Source: Bacteroidales bacterium (lineage in GTDB: Bacteria; Bacteroidota; Bacteroidia; Bacteroidales; UBA12077). From it: a stretch of 64,000 nucleotides of DNA. Under the pieces are notes generated by a model, which saw only the letters and a program-made list of their open reading frames with translations, was not told the origin of the DNA and did no database searches. Numbering within the stretch: the stretch's first letter is position 1; each line of letters starts with the position of its first letter. Shown here piece by piece: positions 63,393 to 64,000 of the stretch. The translations under genes and the position numbers were made by a program. The DNA is taken from the NCBI GenBank assembly GCA_016342685.1, contig JAEINU010000002.1, positions 205,085 through 269,084 on the forward strand. The letters run 5' to 3'.

Positions 63393-64000
63393 TTATTTAT
63401 TTGTAAAAGTTAAATAAAAAGTTGTTCCACGGCCTATTTTACTTTCTACATTTATTTGAGCATTATGTTTTCTTACAATTCTCTTTACTGTGGCCATACC
63501 AATTCCAGTTCCTGCAAACTCACTTTCAGTGTGTAATCTTTGAAATGGCAAAAATACTTTATCGGAATATTTTACATCAAACCCAACACCATTGTCTTTT
63601 ATAAAAATGACATTAGTATTATTAATTATTGCTTTTCCTATTTCAATTATTGCTTTTTTGTTTTTCGAGGTAAATTTCCAAGCATTAGAAAGAATGTTTT
63701 CCAATAAAATAGTTATTAATTTAGGATCGCAAAAAATCTTGATTGATTCTTCGATCTTAATATCTGTAATTCTTTCAGGTTCTGCTTTCTGATATTTATT
63801 GATAATTTCTTCTGAAATAACTGATATATCAACTTCTGATTTTACTATTTCCTGACGCGAAATTCTAGAAAGAGAAAGTATATCATTAATTAGTTGTTCC
63901 ATTTTATGACTAGAAGCTATAATTCTATTCAAATAATGAATACCTTTTTCATCAAGCTTATCTTTATATAACTCGCTAATTATTGAACTAAATCCAGCCA
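63393..64000 (-). CDS. Histidine kinase, C-terminal part (cut by window edge)
   Basis: The frame is open to the window edge, giving at least 202 residues. The visible start (GFSSIISELYKDKLDEKGIH, then MEQLINDILSLSRISRQEI) is the second half of a phytochrome-type phosphoacceptor domain; the His itself is outside. The HATPase domain has N-box ITILLENILSNAWKFTSKN, G1 DNGVGFD and G2 GTGIGMATVKRIV. It begins the phosphorelay operon, since the Rcp1-type regulator gene follows after 77 bases. Confidence 0.9.
   Translation of the reverse strand, partial: AGFSSIISELYKDKLDEKGIHYLNRIIASSHKMEQLINDILSLSRISRQEIVKSEVDISVISEEIINKYQKAEPERITDIKIEESIKIFCDPKLITILLENILSNAWKFTSKNKKAIIEIGKAIINNTNVIFIKDNGVGFDVKYSDKVFLPFQRLHTESEFAGTGIGMATVKRIVRKHNAQINVESKIGRGTTFYLTFTNK

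Overview
The window looks like chromosomal DNA of a marine or gut-type member of the Bacteroidota, probably in or near the Bacteroidales/Marinilabiliales. The DNA is AT-rich. There is a type IX secretion sorting domain, several promoters match the Bacteroidota -7 box TAnnTTTG, and there are many MacB/FtsX-type permeases, NtrC-type regulators with a GAFTDA-like loop, and a TPR-LuxR membrane regulator. No rRNA, tRNA, CRISPR array, phage or transposase gene was seen. Both ends of the window cut through genes.

Layout. 1-9 kb (minus strand): a 2368-residue secreted protein, an outer-membrane barrel-like protein and the first 30 codons of a membrane protein. 9-15.6 kb: a small lipoprotein, a stand-alone LuxR-type HTH, a membrane-bound TPR-LuxR regulator and, divergently, a 1177-residue type IX-secreted protein built from 13 alternating 46-residue repeats. 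15.9-35.2 kb: four large orphan FtsX-type permeases and two NtrC-type regulator/histidine kinase pairs, with a SulP transporter and a FAD oxidoreductase in between. Each regulator pair is divergent from a permease gene. Both divergent gaps hold a candidate sigma-54 promoter and, 65-100 bases upstream of it, a repeated element that could be the enhancer site.

35.3-52.9 kb (plus strand): a zinc peptidase lipoprotein, then a seven-gene export operon: ABC ATPase, ABC-2 permease with M1-peptidase-like and golvesin-like parts, TolC, periplasmic adaptor, RND pump, a 1570-residue RND pump fused to an ABC ATPase, and a second ABC-2 permease. In the fusion a four-helix membrane segment seems to lie inside the ATPase domain. 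A 9-bp perfect inverted repeat overlaps the promoter in front of this operon.

53-58 kb: two small genes of unknown role, the asparagine synthetase gene asnA (minus) and a fifth FtsX permease. The asnA leader is the most striking regulatory element here. One promoter is followed by two successive asparagine-rich mini-ORFs, each ending in TAGTAA, each followed by an intrinsic terminator, and each with an antiterminator sequence over its last codons. This reads as two serial transcription attenuators that sense charged tRNA-Asn. 58-60.4 kb: a WYL regulator, a GyrI-like protein, a DUF3795-type protein and a DsrE-like lipoprotein in one direction. 60.5-64 kb: a hybrid sensor kinase, a CheY-like regulator and the C-terminus of a histidine kinase.
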